The position numbers and the translations under genes are program-made. Below, in pieces: positions 5,673-6,987 of a DNA stretch of 6,987 nucleotides (the stretch's first letter is position 1; every line of letters begins with the position of its first letter). The notes beneath the pieces were generated by a model that worked only from the letters and a program-made list of their open reading frames with translations, ran no database searches and was not told where the DNA came from. Origin of the DNA: Deltaproteobacteria bacterium (lineage in GTDB: Bacteria; Desulfobacterota; Desulfobacteria; Desulfobacterales; Desulfatirhabdiaceae); contig JAJYBO010000150.1 in the NCBI GenBank assembly GCA_021778975.1, positions 1-6,987 of the forward strand, given 5' to 3'.

Positions 5673-6987
5673 ATGAAAAAGAAAAGTCTCGGCTTCAAAT
5701 TGTTGGCAGGTGGTTCTCTGTGTGTGTTGTTGCCGCTTCTGGCGCTTGGTGGTTTCTCCAATATGCGGCTATCGAGGGATATGAGGGCCAGTCATGAACA
5801 AAGCTCCGTCAATACCGCTAAAAGCCTTGCCAGCCTCATTCAGATGATGCTGGAAGAAGAAATCAAGATCGCTAAGGATCTGTCGGTTGGCAATACCACC
5901 ATAGACGTTGCATCCCAAGTCGCTACGTCTGGCATTGATGCATCCGCTTCGGATATTCAGAAACTGAGCCGCAAACTGGCCGCAACCATGAAGCAAATCG
6001 GAGAACGGTATGAAACCATTTTCGTTTGCAACCCGGACGGCGCAATTTATGCCGATGGTACAGGTGGTGACTATAAAGGTATTTCCATCAAGGATCGCGA
6101 TTATTTTCAAAGCGCCAAAAACAATAAGGTCAATCTGACAACCCCCATCAAATCCAAAAAAACCGGTGATGTGGTGTTGCCGATATGTATTCCGATCCAT
6201 TCCGACGCCGGACAGTTTGTTGGCGCCCTGACAACCGTCGTCAAACTGAACGATTTGTCCGAAAAAATACTCTCTATCAAACTCGGCAAGACCGGATATC
6301 CATTTGTGGTGGATAAAAACGGCCTGACGATCATCCACCCCACCCCCAAAAACGTTCTGGAATTGAATCTCGCCACCCTGAAAGGCATGAAAGACATCAT
6401 GGGGAAAATGCTGGCGCAGCAGACCGGTGTGGATTCCTATACTTTCGAGGGTATTCATAAAATTGCCGGTTTCGCGCCGGTGCCGCTGACCGGATGGAGT
6501 GTTGGCGCCACCCAACCTGTGGATGAATTCATGGCCTCGGTCTATGCCCTGCGAAACGCCATGATCGGGATTACGGTAATCTTTCTGGGAGTAGGACTTT
6601 TAGCGATCTGGTTTTTTTCCCGCACCATTTCAAAGCCGCTGACCGTTGTCATCGAAGGGCTTAACGAAGGCGCGGATCAGGTGGCGTCAGCGGCCGGTGA
6701 AGTGTCGTCCTCCAGCCAGACGCTGGCGCAAGGGGCATCCGAGCAGGCGGCCTCCATCGAAGAAACCTCGGCGTCTTTGGAAGAAATGTCTTCCATGACC
6801 AAACAGAACGCCAACAACGCGGCGCAGGCCAATGCGCTGATGCAGGAAGCCGGCGCCAGCGTTCAAACAGTTTCCAAATCCATGGCCGAGCTGACGGCGT
6901 CCATGAACGATATTTTGAAAGCCAGCGACGAAACTTCCAGAATCATCAAGACGATAGATGAAATTGCGTTTCAGACCAACCTGCTGG
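5673..6987 (+). CDS. Methyl-accepting chemotaxis protein with dCache sensor (3' end outside window)
   Basis: The visible 438 residues start MKKKSLGFKLLAGG and have no stop before the window edge. A basic N-terminus leads into membrane helix 1 (about 8-29). Residues about 35-285 form a periplasmic double-Cache domain: YETIFVCNPDGAIYAD, then KDRDYFQSA, then TGYPFVVDKNGLTIIHP, then GWSVGA. This is the ligand-binding part; the ligand is unknown. Membrane helix 2 is at about 296-316, followed by a short HAMP-like start (ISKPL) that passes directly into the signalling coiled coil. AASIEETSAS (359-368) fits the methylation-site consensus, with E363 and E364 as likely CheR/CheB targets. The final residues, EIAFQTNLL (430-438), are the beginning of the highly conserved tip that contacts CheA and CheW, so the missing part should hold the tip and the returning helix. 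A sigma-28 promoter lies upstream, and the gene diverges from the kinase operon. Confidence 0.95.
   Translation, partial: MKKKSLGFKLLAGGSLCVLLPLLALGGFSNMRLSRDMRASHEQSSVNTAKSLASLIQMMLEEEIKIAKDLSVGNTTIDVASQVATSGIDASASDIQKLSRKLAATMKQIGERYETIFVCNPDGAIYADGTGGDYKGISIKDRDYFQSAKNNKVNLTTPIKSKKTGDVVLPICIPIHSDAGQFVGALTTVVKLNDLSEKILSIKLGKTGYPFVVDKNGLTIIHPTPKNVLELNLATLKGMKDIMGKMLAQQTGVDSYTFEGIHKIAGFAPVPLTGWSVGATQPVDEFMASVYALRNAMIGITVIFLGVGLLAIWFFSRTISKPLTVVIEGLNEGADQVASAAGEVSSSSQTLAQGASEQAASIEETSASLEEMSSMTKQNANNAAQANALMQEAGASVQTVSKSMAELTASMNDILKASDETSRIIKTIDEIAFQTNLL

Noticed and set aside
5446..5676. 76-codon GTG-initiated frame on the plus strand in the intergenic region
   Set aside because: It spans the sigma-28 promoter, has no ribosome binding site and no recognisable protein features.
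5769..6515. 248-codon open frame on the minus strand
   Set aside because: It is antisense to the dCache domain of a clear chemoreceptor; the composition is that of a shadow frame and it has no domain motif.

Overview
The window looks like a piece of a chromosome from a flagellated, chemotactic Gram-negative bacterium. The domain style of the proteins suggests the former Deltaproteobacteria (Desulfobacterota, perhaps a Desulfobacterales-like sulfate reducer). That style includes a soluble PAS-HisKA-HATPase-REC kinase next to an NtrC-type regulator, a YcgR-like PilZ protein, and a dCache chemoreceptor with a short linker. The taxonomic guess is inference from protein style; no rRNA or other marker is present. 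Base composition is fairly even and no mobile element, tRNA, rRNA or CRISPR array is visible.

Layout. Bases 2-583 (+) hold the C-terminal part of an SH3b-domain protein with a Pro/Ala-rich linker and a C-terminal membrane helix. Bases 671-1501 (+) encode a lytic transglycosylase (SLT domain) with no recognisable signal peptide. This gene converges with a three-gene minus-strand operon that reads from right to left: a cytoplasmic hybrid sensor histidine kinase (5364-3727), a sigma-54-type response regulator (3723-2317) and a PilZ-domain protein (2266-1535). Gaps inside the operon are 3 and 50 bases. An intergenic region of about 300 bases separates the kinase from a divergently transcribed methyl-accepting chemotaxis protein that starts at 5673 (+) and runs off the right edge just before its signalling tip.

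How the parts may work together. The kinase probably senses a cytoplasmic signal through its PAS domain, and possibly through an unusual cluster of five cysteines at its N-terminus. It would phosphorylate the downstream NtrC-type regulator, which would activate sigma-54 promoters. The PilZ protein at the end of the operon would bring c-di-GMP sensing into the same unit, typically acting on motility or surface behaviour. The receptor upstream has a near-consensus flagellar sigma-28 (FliA) promoter, TCAAGTTT-N11-GCCGATAA, at 5468-5494, which ties the right-hand gene to the flagellar regulon.

The most interesting signals are the sigma-28 promoter, the cysteine cluster on the kinase, the GAYTHA variant of the sigma-54 contact loop, the signal-less transglycosylase with a twice-occurring N-terminal motif, and the receptor's missing full-length HAMP domain. 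No clearly new system is proven by the sequence.
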